Source: Methanosarcinaceae archaeon (GTDB taxonomy: Archaea > Halobacteriota > Methanosarcinia > Methanosarcinales > Methanosarcinaceae). Taken from it: 64,000 nucleotides of DNA. The notes beneath the pieces were generated by a model. It was not told the origin of the DNA, searched no databases, and worked only from the letters and a program-made list of their open reading frames with translations. The translations under genes were made by a program, and so were the position numbers. Position 1 is the first letter of the stretch. Every line of letters begins with the position of its first letter. Location: positions 2,612 through 66,611 of the forward strand of contig JAIPUR010000003.1 of assembly GCA_020055655.1 (NCBI GenBank), written 5' to 3'. Positions 26,254 through 36,448 of this stretch are shown in pieces.

Positions 26254-26334
26254 GCAATAACATTTAACAGTGTCTCATTCAATTCAATTTAACTTGATTT
26301 GTTGTACTTATACAAAAAAAGAAGGTGATATTAA

Positions 26335-27030
26335 TTGCATATATTCGAAGGTTTTCTGCCCTCTCCCTGGTGGCAGATATGGTTTGTGGTATCTATTCCG
26401 GTGATACTGTTCGGTATGTATCAGCTTAATAAGCTGGTAAATGAAAGGCGTGAGGTAGTTCCTCTTCTGGCAGTAGCAGGTGCTTTTATTTTCGTATTAT
26501 CATCATTGAAACTTCCATCTGTTACGGGTAGTTCATCCCACCCAACGGGAACTGGTCTTGCAGCAATTCTCTTTGGACCTGCTATCACAGCAGTTCTTGG
26601 TGTAATAGTCCTGATCTACCAGACACTTTTCCTGGCACACGGTGGTCTTACAACACTTGGTGCAAACACTGTATCAATGGGTATAATCGGTCCTCTGGTT
26701 GCTTTTCTTTTCTACAAGGCAGCATCAAAGGCAGGAGTGAACTTCTATCTGAATGTATTCCTTGCAACAGCAATTGCTGATTGGGTTACCTATGTTGTTA
26801 CATCGGTACAACTTGCGCTGGCATTCCCACATCCTGAAGGTGGAGTGCTGGTATCACTGGCTGGATTTGCTGGTATATTTGCAACCACTCAGGTGCCACT
26901 TGCAATTCTGGAAGGTGCTCTCACAGCACTGATTATGAAATATGTTGTGCAGATCAAGAGTGACGTACTAGTAGATCTTAAAATTCTAACTCCTGAGGCT
27001 GTTGCTAAGCTTAAGGAGGGAATGAAATGA
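26335..27030 (+). CDS. cbiM: CbiM, substrate-binding membrane protein of the cobalt ECF transporter
   Basis: The protein has 231 residues and about seven helices. It starts with TTG, supported by GGTGAT 6 nt upstream and by the obligatory N-terminus M-H-I-x-E-G. In CbiM/NikM the N-terminal amine and His2 coordinate the metal, so this start must be right. The segments TGSSHPTGTGLAAILFGP (about 65-82) and HGGLTTLGANTVSMGIIGP are typical. It overlaps cbiN by 4 nt. Confidence 0.95.
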   Translation: MHIFEGFLPSPWWQIWFVVSIPVILFGMYQLNKLVNERREVVPLLAVAGAFIFVLSSLKLPSVTGSSSHPTGTGLAAILFGPAITAVLGVIVLIYQTLFLAHGGLTTLGANTVSMGIIGPLVAFLFYKAASKAGVNFYLNVFLATAIADWVTYVVTSVQLALAFPHPEGGVLVSLAGFAGIFATTQVPLAILEGALTALIMKYVVQIKSDVLVDLKILTPEAVAKLKEGMK

Positions 27031-27308
27031 AACTCGAGTATATAGTAGCTATAGTCGTGGTGCTTTTTGCTGCTCAGTTCTTTTACGGTGTTTCAATAAA
27101 TCCTGATTCTGAGTTTGGTGGAGCCGATGGTGCTGCAGGTGATATAATTGGTGAGATCAGCCCTGGCTATGAACCATGGTTTGAGGGTATCGGCTTTGAA
27201 CCACCTGGCGGAGAAACCGAAAGTCTGCTATTCGCACTACAAGCAGCATTTGGTGCTGTAGTCATTGGTTATACCATCGGCTACTACAAGGGCAAAAGTA
27301 GCAAATAA
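27027..27308 (+). CDS. cbiN: CbiN, small accessory subunit of the cobalt transporter
   Basis: The protein has 93 residues and two helices flanking an extracytoplasmic loop with the family segment ADGAAGDIIGEI and YEPWFEGI. CbiN is required with CbiM for cobalt loading and distinguishes cobalt (CbiMN) from nickel (NikMN fusion) importers. Its transcript probably ends at the hairpin just downstream. Confidence 0.95.
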   Translation: MKLEYIVAIVVVLFAAQFFYGVSINPDSEFGGADGAAGDIIGEISPGYEPWFEGIGFEPPGGETESLLFALQAAFGAVVIGYTIGYYKGKSSK

Positions 27309-27317
27309 TGTTTTTAT

Positions 27318-27347
27318 GCAAGGGGGTTCCCTTTGCTTTCTATTTTA
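27318..27347 (+). terminator. Terminator between cbiMN and cbiQO
   Basis: GCAAGGG (27318-27324) pairs with CCCTTTGC (27329-27336), with one bulged base, and a T-rich run follows. It implies that cbiQO has its own start within 27348-27557, an AT-rich stretch with no gene. Confidence 0.55.
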
Positions 27348-27557
27348 GCTTTTATCAATTCGTTTTGTTTTATTTTCATTTCTGCGTGGTGTATATTTAT
27401 TTGCATATATGCTTGATTCTCATCATTTTGTAATATCGTGTTACTGATGCCGTTTTTAACCATAATGCTTATGTATGAAGTGGCTCCTTTCTAAAACAAT
27501 TGCATCGGATAAATAAAGTAAAGTTTATTCCATTATTATATGAAAACGTGATGTGTC

Positions 27558-28340
27558 ATGGCATATATTCTTGATGACTATGCGATCTTAAGTCCTTTGA
27601 GGACTAAGAACAACTGGCTGAAACTGTCTATTGTTGCTTTCGGCGTGCTTATCGGAGTTTCCTCTCCTTCACCAATTACTCCGTTCTTAATTGCAGTGTG
27701 TATGAGCTTTGCGACAATATTTCTGGCTAAGATCCCTGCAAAATTCTATTTCAAGATACTTTCAGTTCCTGCAGGATTTGTACTTGTCAGTGTTATTATC
27801 ATAGCCTTTTTTTTTGGAGGAGGAACTTATCTTTTCTCTTTTGATGTGTTTGGATACACACTTGGTGTGAGTTCCTCGGGACTTAGCATGGCTTTATTGG
27901 TACTGGCAAGAACGCTAGGTGGCATGTCATGTCTGTTCTTCCTCTCTCTCACAACACCCATGGTAGAGCTTTTCTCAGTTCTCAAAGCAACAAAATTCCC
28001 GGATTCCTTCATTGAGATAGCCATGATGATGTATCGCTACATCTTTGTATTCCTTGATGTTGCAATGGGTATCAGAAATGCACAAACTATGCGCCTGGGC
28101 TACAAAGATTTCAGAACATCATTCCGGTCCATGGTAATGCTGGGGACGAATCTTTTTATAAGGTCATGGGAGCAGGGTGAGAAGCTCTATTTGTCTATGA
28201 ATTCAAGATGTTATGATGGAAAGCTGATAGTATTTGATGAAAAAAGGCCAGTAAAAGCTTCCGAATTTCTGCTTACTTCTCTTTACTTTAGTTTTATAAT
28301 CATCATGTTCTATTATACAAGGGGCATTTTCGTAGTCTGA
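27558..28340 (+). CDS. cbiQ: CbiQ, T component of the cobalt ECF transporter
   Basis: The coupling membrane protein has 260 residues and about five helices. The cytoplasmic coupling motifs are visible near the C-terminus (EIAMMMYRYIFVFLD, then SWEQGEKLYLSMNSRCYDG). It links CbiM to the CbiO ATPase. It has its own upstream region, separated from cbiN by a terminator. Nine nt separate its stop from the cbiO start. Confidence 0.93.
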   Translation: MAYILDDYAILSPLRTKNNWLKLSIVAFGVLIGVSSPSPITPFLIAVCMSFATIFLAKIPAKFYFKILSVPAGFVLVSVIIIAFFFGGGTYLFSFDVFGYTLGVSSSGLSMALLVLARTLGGMSCLFFLSLTTPMVELFSVLKATKFPDSFIEIAMMMYRYIFVFLDVAMGIRNAQTMRLGYKDFRTSFRSMVMLGTNLFIRSWEQGEKLYLSMNSRCYDGKLIVFDEKRPVKASEFLLTSLYFSFIIIMFYYTRGIFVV

Positions 28341-28349
28341 GGTGAAAAA

Positions 28350-29681
28350 ATGGTAATACTGGAAACAAAAGATCTTAGTTACTCTTATCCCGATGGGACT
28401 CTTGCTCTTGAGAACATCAACATAAAAATTGAAAAAGGTAAGAAGATAGCCTTTGTTGGTCGAAATGGCTCCGGTAAATCCACACTTTTCCTTTCCCTCA
28501 ACGGTACTAACAGGCCACAAAAAGGCCAGGTGCTTTTCCATGGCGAACCTGTGAAATATGATTCAAAGTCTCTTCGGGATCTTCGAAAAAATGTAGGTAT
28601 CGTTTTTCAGAGCTCCGATGACCAGATATTTGCACCTACTATCTATCAGGATGTTGCCTTCGGGCCTACAAACCTGGATTACCCAAAGGATAAAGTGGAA
28701 CAGATAGTGCATGAGACCCTTGAGTACGTAGGACTGACCAGTATTAAGGACAAACCTCCTCATCATCTAAGCGGCGGTCAGAAAAAGAGGGTTGCAATTG
28801 CAGGCATTGTCGCCATGGACCCTGAGCTTATCATTCTCGATGAGCCTCTTTCCAATCTGGATCCGGTGGGTGCGGATGAGGTAATGGACTTGCTAAATGA
28901 ATTGAACTATTTCGGGAAAACCATCATTATCTCCACTCATGATGTTGATCTTGCATATCGTTGGGCTGATTATGTTTTCTTAATGAATGAATGTAAGGTC
29001 GTCAGTGAGGGCAGTCCCGAGGACATATTCACTCAGAATGACGATCTGAAAGACGCATATCTGAGGAAACCCACTACTCTTGAAATGTATGAGGAAATCA
29101 AAAGGCGTGGACTTGCCCGTTCTCAGTGCTGTCCCCGGGATATTCCTGATCTAGTTCATACATTGCGTCCGCAGCACTTGATGTGGGTTGATGTACCGCC
29201 TGAGCTTAAGGAGGGTGACAGCATTAATCTGGGAATACTATATGGTGAGTTTGCCCAGAATTCTGCTTACGAAGCTGTGAATGGTAAAGTTCTCCATCTT
29301 CATGATGATGGTCTTGCAATAGTGGAACTGGATAAGAAAACATTCAGAGCTGGTTCAATTGGCATATATAATACTACTGATTACTCCAGGGATGAATTAC
29401 TGGGTATAATGAAAAGAGATGGGATCGAATGCCTTGGTGCCATGGGTAAAAAGAGCAAGCTGCTTGCTGAACAGGATGATATTTATCTTGACGTGACCGC
29501 TGGTGTTATCGATCGTTCTATCCTAAATGCATTGTCCGGTCAACGCTGTCTTATAATGACAAGTGGTGGGATGGTCGATCATGCACTTGAGCGTATAAGG
29601 GGATATATTGAGAAGAGTGGTATCAATCTTCCTATAAGTGTCGTGAATGGCGACGATGGCCAGCCTGAATCTAAAATTTGA
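28350..29681 (+). CDS. cbiO: CbiO, cobalt transporter ATPase with a long C-terminal extension
   Basis: The protein has 443 residues; a standard CbiO has about 275. The ATPase part (1-275) has Walker [10 protein letters not shown] (36-44), Q-loop [10 protein letters not shown], signature LSGGQKKR and Walker [14 protein letters not shown]. From about 285 an extra domain begins ([19 protein letters not shown]). It has a beta-rich first part and an alternating alpha/beta end ([22 protein letters not shown], near 390-412). It could sense metal or nucleotide state, which is inference. It ends the cbiQO unit. Confidence 0.9.
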   Translation: MVILETKDLSYSYPDGTLALENINIKIEKGKKIAFVGRNGSGKSTLFLSLNGTNRPQKGQVLFHGEPVKYDSKSLRDLRKNVGIVFQSSDDQIFAPTIYQDVAFGPTNLDYPKDKVEQIVHETLEYVGLTSIKDKPPHHLSGGQKKRVAIAGIVAMDPELIILDEPLSNLDPVGADEVMDLLNELNYFGKTIIISTHDVDLAYRWADYVFLMNECKVVSEGSPEDIFTQNDDLKDAYLRKPTTLEMYEEIKRRGLARSQCCPRDIPDLVHTLRPQHLMWVDVPPELKEGDSINLGILYGEFAQNSAYEAVNGKVLHLHDDGLAIVELDKKTFRAGSIGIYNTTDYSRDELLGIMKRDGIECLGAMGKKSKLLAEQDDIYLDVTAGVIDRSILNALSGQRCLIMTSGGMVDHALERIRGYIEKSGINLPISVVNGDDGQPESKI

Positions 29682-29698
29682 TTAAAAATAATTAATTC

Positions 29699-30541
29699 TC
29701 AGAGTGCATAAAATGATTCTTTTAACAACAGCGCATCTCCTTCATTATCAGGGCTTTCGCATATTGCAGTTCCTTTTACCTTATAATCTTTCAAAGCCTG
29801 TAGGATGCTCTTGTAATCCATGTCCGAAATTTCAAGGTTAAGGTGATTTTTCTCACCTTTTGGACCATATTCAATACCTGAAATATGCATATGCATATCG
29901 TTCAGTGCAGTTTTGCCAAGCTCTTCTTCTATTTTACCAAGGACTGCTGAAAAATCATCATAGCAGTTATGCTCTCCGCAACTACGTGCATAGAGATGTG
30001 AAAAATCAATGCATGGGAGTAAATTCTCAATTTCACTGGCCAGCTTTATTGTTTCTTCCAGACTTCCAAACTGTGAAGCTTTACCCGTGGTCTCAGGCCT
30101 GAGGATCACATTGACTCCCTCGTCTTCAAGGCGTTCTGAAAGCTGTTTCAACAACATGGAGACTTTTTCGAAAACAGTATCTGAACTATTACTATGGTAA
30201 TATGCCGGATGGAATACAATATTCCTTGCTCCGCAAAACCCTCCGATCTTTGCTGCTCTGTATATCCTTTCAAGACTGGCATCTACCTTTTCGGATTCCT
30301 GGGAATTAAGGTTGATGTAGTATGGTGCATGTACGCTCAAAGAGATATTTTCAGCATTTGATTTTGTAAGTACATCTCTGGCTGTTGCTTCACCCATCTT
30401 GACTCCACGGACAAATTCCAGTTCCATACAGTCAAGTCCAAGCTCTTTCACTCTCTCTATACCAGCAAGACTGCTTCTTTTAGTGGAACTCTTTGGAGTA
30501 CCAGCAGTTCCAAAAAGTAGTTTATCGGGGGATGAACTCAT
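29699..30541 (-). CDS. Endonuclease-IV-like TIM-barrel protein (AP endonuclease family 2)
   Basis: The protein has 280 residues and an xylose-isomerase-like TIM barrel. Candidate metal ligands are in SVHAPYYINL (H~70), FHPAYYH (H~110), LRPETTGK (E~145), CIDFSHLYAR (D, H~180) and HMHISGIEYGPKGEKNHL (His cluster ~215-232). This spacing follows the trinuclear zinc site of Nfo. The arginine before PET is atypical and the protein may be a divergent archaeal paralogue. It should repair abasic sites if active. It overlaps the upstream gene by 4 nt. Confidence 0.8.
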   Translation of the reverse strand: MSSSPDKLLFGTAGTPKSSTKRSSLAGIERVKELGLDCMELEFVRGVKMGEATARDVLTKSNAENISLSVHAPYYINLNSQESEKVDASLERIYRAAKIGGFCGARNIVFHPAYYHSNSSDTVFEKVSMLLKQLSERLEDEGVNVILRPETTGKASQFGSLEETIKLASEIENLLPCIDFSHLYARSCGEHNCYDDFSAVLGKIEEELGKTALNDMHMHISGIEYGPKGEKNHLNLEISDMDYKSILQALKDYKVKGTAICESPDNEGDALLLKESFYAL

Positions 30542-30870
30542 GCAAATCCAAGTGCTGCTTTCAGTTCCTTTAGTCTTTCAGTTGATATCTTTTCTTCAAC
30601 AAGTTCCATGATCGAATCAATATCATCTTCATCCAGTGAGCGAATATCTTCTATTCCGTCAATAGCAAGCTGAACAATGTAATCGAGTTCCTCTGCCTCG
30701 AGTTTCTCAATTCTTTCCTTGAAATCTTCAGCTGACTCAGCTACTTTATGAGATATCGGTCTTAGGATGAATGGGTAATTATGTCCTGAATTTGACATGA
30801 GGTTTCCCTGAAGTTCAGGTGCAAGCTTGTTAAATATCTGGATATCCATTTCAGTAAATTCTCGGCCCAT
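30538..30870 (-). CDS. Conserved archaeal hypothetical protein
   Basis: An acidic, helix-rich soluble protein of 110 residues with no cysteine, signal or membrane segment. Residues 45-100 are strongly charged with heptad-like spacing. It precedes the Nfo-like gene with a 4-nt overlap, so the two are translationally coupled and may act together. I do not recognise a functional family. Confidence 0.7.
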   Translation of the reverse strand: MGREFTEMDIQIFNKLAPELQGNLMSNSGHNYPFILRPISHKVAESAEDFKERIEKLEAEELDYIVQLAIDGIEDIRSLDEDDIDSIMELVEEKISTERLKELKAALGFA

Positions 30871-30929
30871 GCGTCTTAGTTGTCAGGAATAGTAAATAAA
30901 TTATGTCCTTCTGTTCACAAACACAAATT

Positions 30930-31391
30930 TCAGTCCTTCAAATGTCCGTGTATGTCAATTTCCCCACCAGCAATTCGGGTGGAGGATATTGGTTTTTCAT
31001 CATCTGCCAATAGAAAATCAACCTCAACAATGGAAATTTCTGATTTGCCATTATCTTTTCTGATCTTGTTTATTTCAAGTGCAACAGGGTATGTTTCGGG
31101 TGATACGACAATAGTATCATAATCTTCATCAAGTGTTTTGCCATATGGGTCGTCAAGTTGGATGATGCTAAAAGGCTGTTTTTTGCTTGAGATAGTATTA
31201 AGATAGATTCGAAGTTTTTCTTCCCGGGCGGAATAATCTGGTATGTGGCGCTCTCTTTGGTTTGCCATTTCGTTGGAAGTCAGTCCTATGTCAATGATAT
31301 CACCATTGGCAAGCTCAAATGCCTTTTTGAGAAGCTTTCGGTGCCCATCATGTAGACACTCGAAGGTTCCACCTACCACTACCTTTGCCAT
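30930..31391 (-). CDS. coaD: Phosphopantetheine adenylyltransferase, archaeal type
   Basis: The penultimate enzyme of coenzyme A synthesis transfers AMP from ATP to 4'-phosphopantetheine. It has 153 residues. The nucleotidyltransferase motif GGTFECLHDGHRKLL (7-21) contains the H-x-G-H signature, here in the HDGH form, and ISSTRI (about 137-142) is the KMSKS-like C-terminal motif. It is the archaeal/eukaryotic-type enzyme rather than bacterial CoaD. It is transcribed divergently from radA. Confidence 0.93.
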   Translation of the reverse strand: MAKVVVGGTFECLHDGHRKLLKKAFELANGDIIDIGLTSNEMANQRERHIPDYSAREEKLRIYLNTISSKKQPFSIIQLDDPYGKTLDEDYDTIVVSPETYPVALEINKIRKDNGKSEISIVEVDFLLADDEKPISSTRIAGGEIDIHGHLKD

Positions 31392-31496
31392 GGTTTCGTA
31401 ATATCTGCTTCATATGATAAGTCTTTGTGTGCTCTGAATACTTTCACTCCGCTTACTCCAGGTATAAATACTCAAAAGTCATTCAAGTGAATAACT

Positions 31497-31523
31497 GTGC
31501 ACCACAAGGAAACATGTGCACCA
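31497..31523 (+). repeat. Duplicated GTGCACCA element in the radA leader
   Basis: GTGCACCA occurs at 31497-31504 and 31516-31523, each followed by an AAGGA-like stretch. The second carries the radA Shine-Dalgarno. A TATA-like GTATAAATA lies at about 31462-31470, so both copies would sit at the start of the message. Confidence 0.4.
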
Positions 31524-31535
31524 AGGAGTAATAAT

Positions 31536-32516
31536 ATGTCTGACGAAATTTTATTAGAAGATCTTGATCATGTAGGTCCGGCAACAGCACAAAAATTAAT
31601 TGAAGCTGGATTTACGACCATCGAAGCAATCGCTGTATCATCACCTGCAGAACTTGCAACTTCGGCTGATGTTGGTGAATCTACAGCTGCAAAAATAATT
31701 CTGGCTGCACGACAGTCTGCTGATATTGGCGGCTTTGAGACCGGCGATATTGTTATGGAGCGCAGAAAGCTTGTTGGTAAGCTATCCACAGGTTGTGTGG
31801 AATTTGATGAAATGATGGGCGGTGGAATTGATTCTCAGGCAATTACTGAAATGTATGGTGAATTTGGTTCCGGTAAAACACAGGTGGCACACCAACTGGC
31901 AGTCAATGTACAGCTACCCCATGAGCAGGGTGGTCTTGATGGCTCAGTTATAATTATTGATACTGAGAATACTTTCAGACCTGAAAGGATCAAGCAGATG
32001 GTTGAAGGTATCTCAGCTAAATATGGCGTAGAATATGATGCTGAAGAATTCCTCAAGAACATTCATGTGGCACGTGCTTATAACTCCAATCATCAGATAC
32101 TCCTTATTGATTCAGCGATGGAACTTGCAAATGAATTGAAGGATGCTGATAAACCTGTTCGCCTTCTCGTAGTTGATTCTCTCACTGCACATTTCAGGGC
32201 AGAGTACATAGGAAGAGGAACTCTTGCAGACAGGCAGCAGAAATTAAACAAACATTTACATGGCCTACAGAGGTTCGGTGACCTCAATAATGCCGTTGTA
32301 CTTGTAACTAATCAGGTTATGTCAAAACCGGATGCCTTCTTTGGAGATCCGACAAAACCTATCGGTGGGCATATTCTCGGTCACACTTCCACATTCAGAC
32401 TCTATTTGCGAAAATCCAAAGGTGATAAGAGGATCGTTAAGCTAGTTGATTCTCCAAACCTGCCTGATGGGGAAGCAATTATTTCTGTGACCACTCCTGG
32501 ATTGCAGGACCCATGA
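31536..32516 (+). CDS. radA: DNA repair and recombination protein RadA
   Basis: The archaeal RecA/Rad51 recombinase forms filaments on single-stranded DNA and drives strand exchange. It has 326 residues. An N-terminal helix-hairpin-helix domain (about 5-60, [20 protein letters not shown]) is followed by Walker [10 protein letters not shown] (about 107-115) and Walker [17 protein letters not shown] chose the ATG at 31536 with AAGGAG upstream and normal family length; a GTG 39 nt earlier is in frame but lies in the leader repeat. A weak hairpin (GCTTGC/GTAAGC) follows the stop. Confidence 0.97.
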   Translation: MSDEILLEDLDHVGPATAQKLIEAGFTTIEAIAVSSPAELATSADVGESTAAKIILAARQSADIGGFETGDIVMERRKLVGKLSTGCVEFDEMMGGGIDSQAITEMYGEFGSGKTQVAHQLAVNVQLPHEQGGLDGSVIIIDTENTFRPERIKQMVEGISAKYGVEYDAEEFLKNIHVARAYNSNHQILLIDSAMELANELKDADKPVRLLVVDSLTAHFRAEYIGRGTLADRQQKLNKHLHGLQRFGDLNNAVVLVTNQVMSKPDAFFGDPTKPIGGHILGHTSTFRLYLRKSKGDKRIVKLVDSPNLPDGEAIISVTTPGLQDP

Positions 32517-32673
32517 TGCTTGCATATTTGTAAGCAATCTTTCCTTTTATTTTCCTCTCTTTTTTCTTTTTTCAATATATTTTTGTATTTTAAAACAAGC
32601 ATCAACCTGTTATTCTCTGGTGTCCAGTGCTCTAATAGAAACATTTTAATCTGTTTCCTTTTATCTGTTGTTT

Positions 32674-33354
32674 ATGAAATTCAAAGCTCTGGCAGTTGAT
32701 ATCGATGGTACGATCACTCACCTTGATAGAAGCCTTAGTCTCGAGGCAGTAGCTAAATTAAGATTATTGGATGTGCCGGTTGTTCTTGCTACTGGCAATA
32801 TTCTCTGTTATGCAAAGGCCGCTTCCAAGATGATAGGAGTTTGCTGCAATATAATTGCAGAAAATGGTGGTATAGTCACCACTGGATTTGATAGTGAACC
32901 AGTGATGTCTGATGGGATCGGAGAATGCCAGAAAGCATATGATTTCCTTGTAAATGAATTTGATCTGACAAAGCTTGATCCTGTGCACAGGCGAACAGAA
33001 ATAGTACTCAGGAACGATTTTGATTTTGCCGGAGCAAAGAGATTGCTTGATGATCAGGATTTCGATGTAGAGATTATCGATACTCATTTTGCCGTTCACA
33101 TAAAGAGCTCCCGAATTAACAAGGGTACCGGGCTCTTAAAAATAGCAGAATTAATGGGCCTGAAACCATCTGATTTTGTTGCAATAGGTGATTCCATCAA
33201 TGATGTGGAGCTTCTTGAAACTGCTGGATTTGCAGTTGCAGTCGGAAATGCAGATGATTTTGTAAAGGACATTGCAGATTATGTGGCAAAAGGATCTTAT
33301 GGTGATGGCACAGCAGAAGCTATTGACTATCTGCTTTCCGAAAAGATGTTCTAA
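32674..33354 (+). CDS. Phosphoglycolate phosphatase, archaeal HAD type
   Basis: A HAD hydrolase of 226 residues with a C2-type cap, dephosphorylating 2-phosphoglycolate. The nucleophile motif is VDIDGTITHL (9-18 region) and motif IV is GDSINDVELL (about 172-181), with the conserved lysine in NKGTGLLK. It is homologous to the Thermoplasma TA0175 enzyme. The ATG at 32674 is preferred over a TTG 6 nt upstream; there is no Shine-Dalgarno, so a leaderless message is possible. Sugar-phosphatase activity is an alternative. Confidence 0.85.
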   Translation: MKFKALAVDIDGTITHLDRSLSLEAVAKLRLLDVPVVLATGNILCYAKAASKMIGVCCNIIAENGGIVTTGFDSEPVMSDGIGECQKAYDFLVNEFDLTKLDPVHRRTEIVLRNDFDFAGAKRLLDDQDFDVEIIDTHFAVHIKSSRINKGTGLLKIAELMGLKPSDFVAIGDSINDVELLETAGFAVAVGNADDFVKDIADYVAKGSYGDGTAEAIDYLLSEKMF

Positions 33355-33404
33355 TTATAACTGGATATTTAAAAACAAGTGAAGCAAAGTGAATTCACTT
33401 TGCA

Positions 33405-33683
33405 TCATACTTCCATATGTGGTTCTTGTGGTATACCTTTTGCAAGATTCTTATCTACTACAATGTAGTCTTTGATAGCTCTTACTGACTCAAAAGGCAA
33501 CATAATATATTGACCATCTGCCTGATATCTGGATGTATCCAGACTCATGTCAGGCTTTACTATCAGATTGATAAGGTCTCCAGTTTTAACATCCATCACT
33601 ATGTTAAATAAGATACCAATCTCTGTTCCATCGGTTGCCATAACCTGCTTACTGGAAAGGTTTTTTGCAAAAACTTTTACCAT
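33405..33683 (-). CDS. PRC-barrel domain protein
   Basis: The protein has 92 residues and is entirely one PRC-barrel: KVFAKNLSSKQVMATDGTEIG, then VMDVKTGDLINLIVKPD and MLPFESVRAIKDYIVVD. In archaea such stand-alone PRC barrels are widespread; roles in RNA processing or in cell division (CdpB type) have been proposed. The gene lies 47 nt downstream of cdc48 on the same strand and may be co-transcribed. The specific role is not visible in the sequence. Confidence 0.85.
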   Translation of the reverse strand: MVKVFAKNLSSKQVMATDGTEIGILFNIVMDVKTGDLINLIVKPDMSLDTSRYQADGQYIMLPFESVRAIKDYIVVDKNLAKGIPQEPHMEV

Positions 33684-33730
33684 ATCATTTGCCCCTGGAT
33701 ATATCCATGTTAATAAAATTTTTCATATAT

Positions 33731-35968
33731 TTATCTGTATCCTATATAAGAACTTCCTTCTTCTTTTCTGAGACCGCCTTTGAATTGTGCCTTAATCTTC
33801 TCATAGTATTCGACAAGATTCTCGGATAGGGTAGGTCTGACTTTGTTCATTGCTTCATTAAAGTATTTCATTTCTATTTTATCATTCTCGAAATCATTTC
33901 TCAGTGAAATCATTACTGCTTCCCTGCATACCGATTCGATATCTGCTCCTACAAAACCTTCCGTAGCCTTCGCCATTTCATCAATACTCACGTCATCTCC
34001 CAGAGGGATGTTTCTTGTGTGTATCTTGAATATCTTTTTCCTGCCTGATAATGTTGATTGCCCAACAAGTACCATTCTGTCAAAGCGTCCTGACCTTAAA
34101 AGTGCAGGATCGATTATGTCCGGTCTGTTGGTGGCAGCAATGACTACTATTTCTTTAAGTGGTTCCAGTCCGTCAAGTTCGGTGAGTAATTGATTTACCA
34201 CTCTTTCTGAAACCTTTCCATCTTCTGATGTTGCATTTCTCATAGGTGCAATGGAATCGATCTCATCAAAGAATATTACGCAAGGAGCTACCTGTCTTGC
34301 TTTTTTGAATGTTTCACGAATGGCTTTTTCAGATTCACCTACCCATTTGGACAACATCTGTGGCCCTTTGACACTAATGAAATTCGCATTTGCCTCATTG
34401 GCAACGGCTTGGGCGATGAGTGTTTTTCCAGTGCCCGGTGGTCCGAATAGCAACACTCCTTTTGGAGGTTTTATTCCCATATCTACAAATTTATCAGGAT
34501 CTGTTAATGGCCATTCAACTGCTTCCACAATTTCCTGTTTTACTTTTTCCAGTCCACCGACATCTGTCCATTTAACAGATGGTATCTCAACCAGCACTTC
34601 TCTCATGGCAGAAGGCTCTATCTCACGAAGCGCACCTTCAAAGTCCTCTTTGGCCACTGTGATGGTGTCAAGTACTTCCTGCGGGATGTCATCATCTTCA
34701 AGATTAATGTCAGGCAGTGCCCGACGTAGTGAGCGCATTGCAGATTCCTGTACCAATGCAAGCATGTCCGCACCTACGAATGCCTGGGTATGGTTTGTAA
34801 GGTAATCCATGAATGCTTCATCCACATCTTCATTGAGTGGTACTCCTCTTGTGTGGATCTGCAATATCTCAAGTCTGTCACCCTTATCTGGCACAGCTAT
34901 CTCGATTTCCCTGTCAAATCTTCCCGGTCTGCGCAGTGCAGGATCGATCGCATCAATACGGTTCGTAGCACCTATTATGACGACCTGTCCTCTTTCCTCA
35001 AGACCATCCATCATGGTCAGAAGTTGAGCAACAACTCTTCTCTCTACTTCACCTGTTACATTCTCTCTCTTAGGTGCTATGGAATCAATTTCATCAATGA
35101 ATATTATGGAAGGTGCATCTTCTTCAGCTTCTTCGAATATCGCGCGGATCTTCTCTTCACTCTCTCCGTAGTATTTACCCATGATCTCCGGTCCGGCAAC
35201 ATAGAGGAAATTTGCCCTTGATTCATTGGCTACTGCTTTTGCAATAAGGGTTTTTCCTGTTCCGGGTGGCCCGTATAGGATGATACCTTTTGGTGGTTCG
35301 ATATTCAATCTCTGGAAAAGTTCCGGATGTTTCAAAGGAAGCTCTATCATTTCTCTTACGCGCTGGATCTCAGTACCAAGTCCACCTATGTCTTCGTAAG
35401 TAATTCCCCTTGCAGCGTTATCATATCCCCTTGCAGGTTTCTGACGAAGCTCTATTTCGGTAAAATCTCCTATAATAAGAATACTATCACTTGGATCAAC
35501 ATCCACTGCAATAAGTGGTATTGCCTGCCCACCATTCATCTGACTGGCCATGGGATGTGTCATAGAGCTAATGATCGGAATGACGTCACCTTCCACAAGA
35601 GGGCGTTTCATAATGTTCCTTTTGATTATCTCACTTATGTGGTCGCCGAATTCCATAGTTACGCCTTCTGGGGGTGCAAGGGTAACTTTATTGGCTGTAA
35701 CAACATCCGCCTTTCTGATGGTGACTCTCTCTCCAATTCCTACGCCTGCATTTTGTCGGATAAAACCATCAATGCGGACAATGCCTAGGCCCCAATCCTG
35801 TCTTTCTGCCCTCCATACCTTGGCGGCAGTTATTCCCTTCCCTTCGATCTCAATGATATCTCCGGGTGATAATTGTAGACTTAGAAGTGTCGTGGGGTCC
35901 AGTCGGATGATTCCCCTTCCAAAATCATTTGGATGTGCCTTCTCCACTTTAATTTGTACTTCGTCCAT
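33731..35968 (-). CDS. CDC48/VAT AAA+ unfoldase
   Basis: The p97-type hexameric unfoldase that feeds proteins to the proteasome; 745 residues. The N-domain (1-190, double-psi barrel plus beta-clam) is followed by two AAA modules. Each has Walker A GPPGTGKT (about 228-236 and 506-514), Walker B FIDEID or FFDEID, and arginine-finger segments ([28 protein letters not shown]). The C-terminus ends in a tyrosine-containing tail that could bind the proteasome. A TATA-like element lies near 35993-36003 and AGGATG precedes the ATG. Confidence 0.96.
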   Translation of the reverse strand: MDEVQIKVEKAHPNDFGRGIIRLDPTTLLSLQLSPGDIIEIEGKGITAAKVWRAERQDWGLGIVRIDGFIRQNAGVGIGERVTIRKADVVTANKVTLAPPEGVTMEFGDHISEIIKRNIMKRPLVEGDVIPIISSMTHPMASQMNGGQAIPLIAVDVDPSDSILIIGDFTEIELRQKPARGYDNAARGITYEDIGGLGTEIQRVREMIELPLKHPELFQRLNIEPPKGIILYGPPGTGKTLIAKAVANESRANFLYVAGPEIMGKYYGESEEKIRAIFEEAEEDAPSIIFIDEIDSIAPKRENVTGEVERRVVAQLLTMMDGLEERGQVVIIGATNRIDAIDPALRRPGRFDREIEIAVPDKGDRLEILQIHTRGVPLNEDVDEAFMDYLTNHTQAFVGADMLALVQESAMRSLRRALPDINLEDDDIPQEVLDTITVAKEDFEGALREIEPSAMREVLVEIPSVKWTDVGGLEKVKQEIVEAVEWPLTDPDKFVDMGIKPPKGVLLFGPPGTGKTLIAQAVANEANANFISVKGPQMLSKWVGESEKAIRETFKKARQVAPCVIFFDEIDSIAPMRNATSEDGKVSERVVNQLLTELDGLEPLKEIVVIAATNRPDIIDPALLRSGRFDRMVLVGQSTLSGRKKIFKIHTRNIPLGDDVSIDEMAKATEGFVGADIESVCREAVMISLRNDFENDKIEMKYFNEAMNKVRPTLSENLVEYYEKIKAQFKGGLRKEEGSSYIGYR

Positions 35969-36093
35969 TGATTACATCCTTTTAATTATTTGAAATATAT
36001 AATTTAATCGTTATTTGCAATACTTATTTCATTCCAATACTTAAAATAGGTATGGGATTGGCGTTGTTCTTCACTGCCATTCCATCAAGTAAG

Positions 36094-36105
36094 TTTAAAT
36101 ATATG
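36094..36105 (+). promoter_or_regulatory. TATA box and long leader of the TRAM gene
   Basis: TTTAAATATATG predicts a start near 36130 and a leader of about 95 nt before the TTG at 36223. Long leaders are common on archaeal cold-responsive messages, so the leader may be regulatory. Confidence 0.4.
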
Positions 36106-36222
36106 TTTTGTATAGTATAAGTTAGAGATTGGATACTATTCTGGCATATCTGTAAATTAATTTATTTATGGCATTATTTTAGCATAGTTGAATATTTCTG
36201 AAATTTTAGGACGTGCATTAAT

Positions 36223-36435
36223 TTGTTTGACAACAACACAGAATCAACAGCTCCTGTAGACGCTGGAGAAACATACGAAGTAACGATCGAAGATATTGCA
36301 AGAGAAGGCGACGGAATCGCTCGTGTAGAGGGTTTTGTTATATTTGTACCCAACACAGAGGTCGGAGACAGCGTAACAATCAAAGTTACAAAGGTTCTTC
36401 GCAAATTCGCTTTCGGTGAGGTAGTAGAGGAATAA
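36223..36435 (+). CDS. TRAM-domain RNA-binding protein
   Basis: The protein has 70 residues and is almost wholly one TRAM beta-barrel (about 16-68: YEVTIEDIAREGDGIARVEGF, VFVPNTEVGDSV, FAFGEVVE). In methanogens such single-TRAM proteins act as RNA chaperones with a cold-shock role, replacing bacterial CspA. The start is TTG at 36223, which gives the usual acidic N-terminus. It is divergent from cdc48 and ends at a strong terminator. Confidence 0.9.
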   Translation: MFDNNTESTAPVDAGETYEVTIEDIAREGDGIARVEGFVIFVPNTEVGDSVTIKVTKVLRKFAFGEVVEE

Positions 36436-36448
36436 TTCTTCTCAATTC

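Noticed and set aside
26068-26334. Cobalamin riboswitch before cbiM
   Set aside because: No recognisable B12-box-like or multi-stem structure, and these riboswitches are essentially bacterial.
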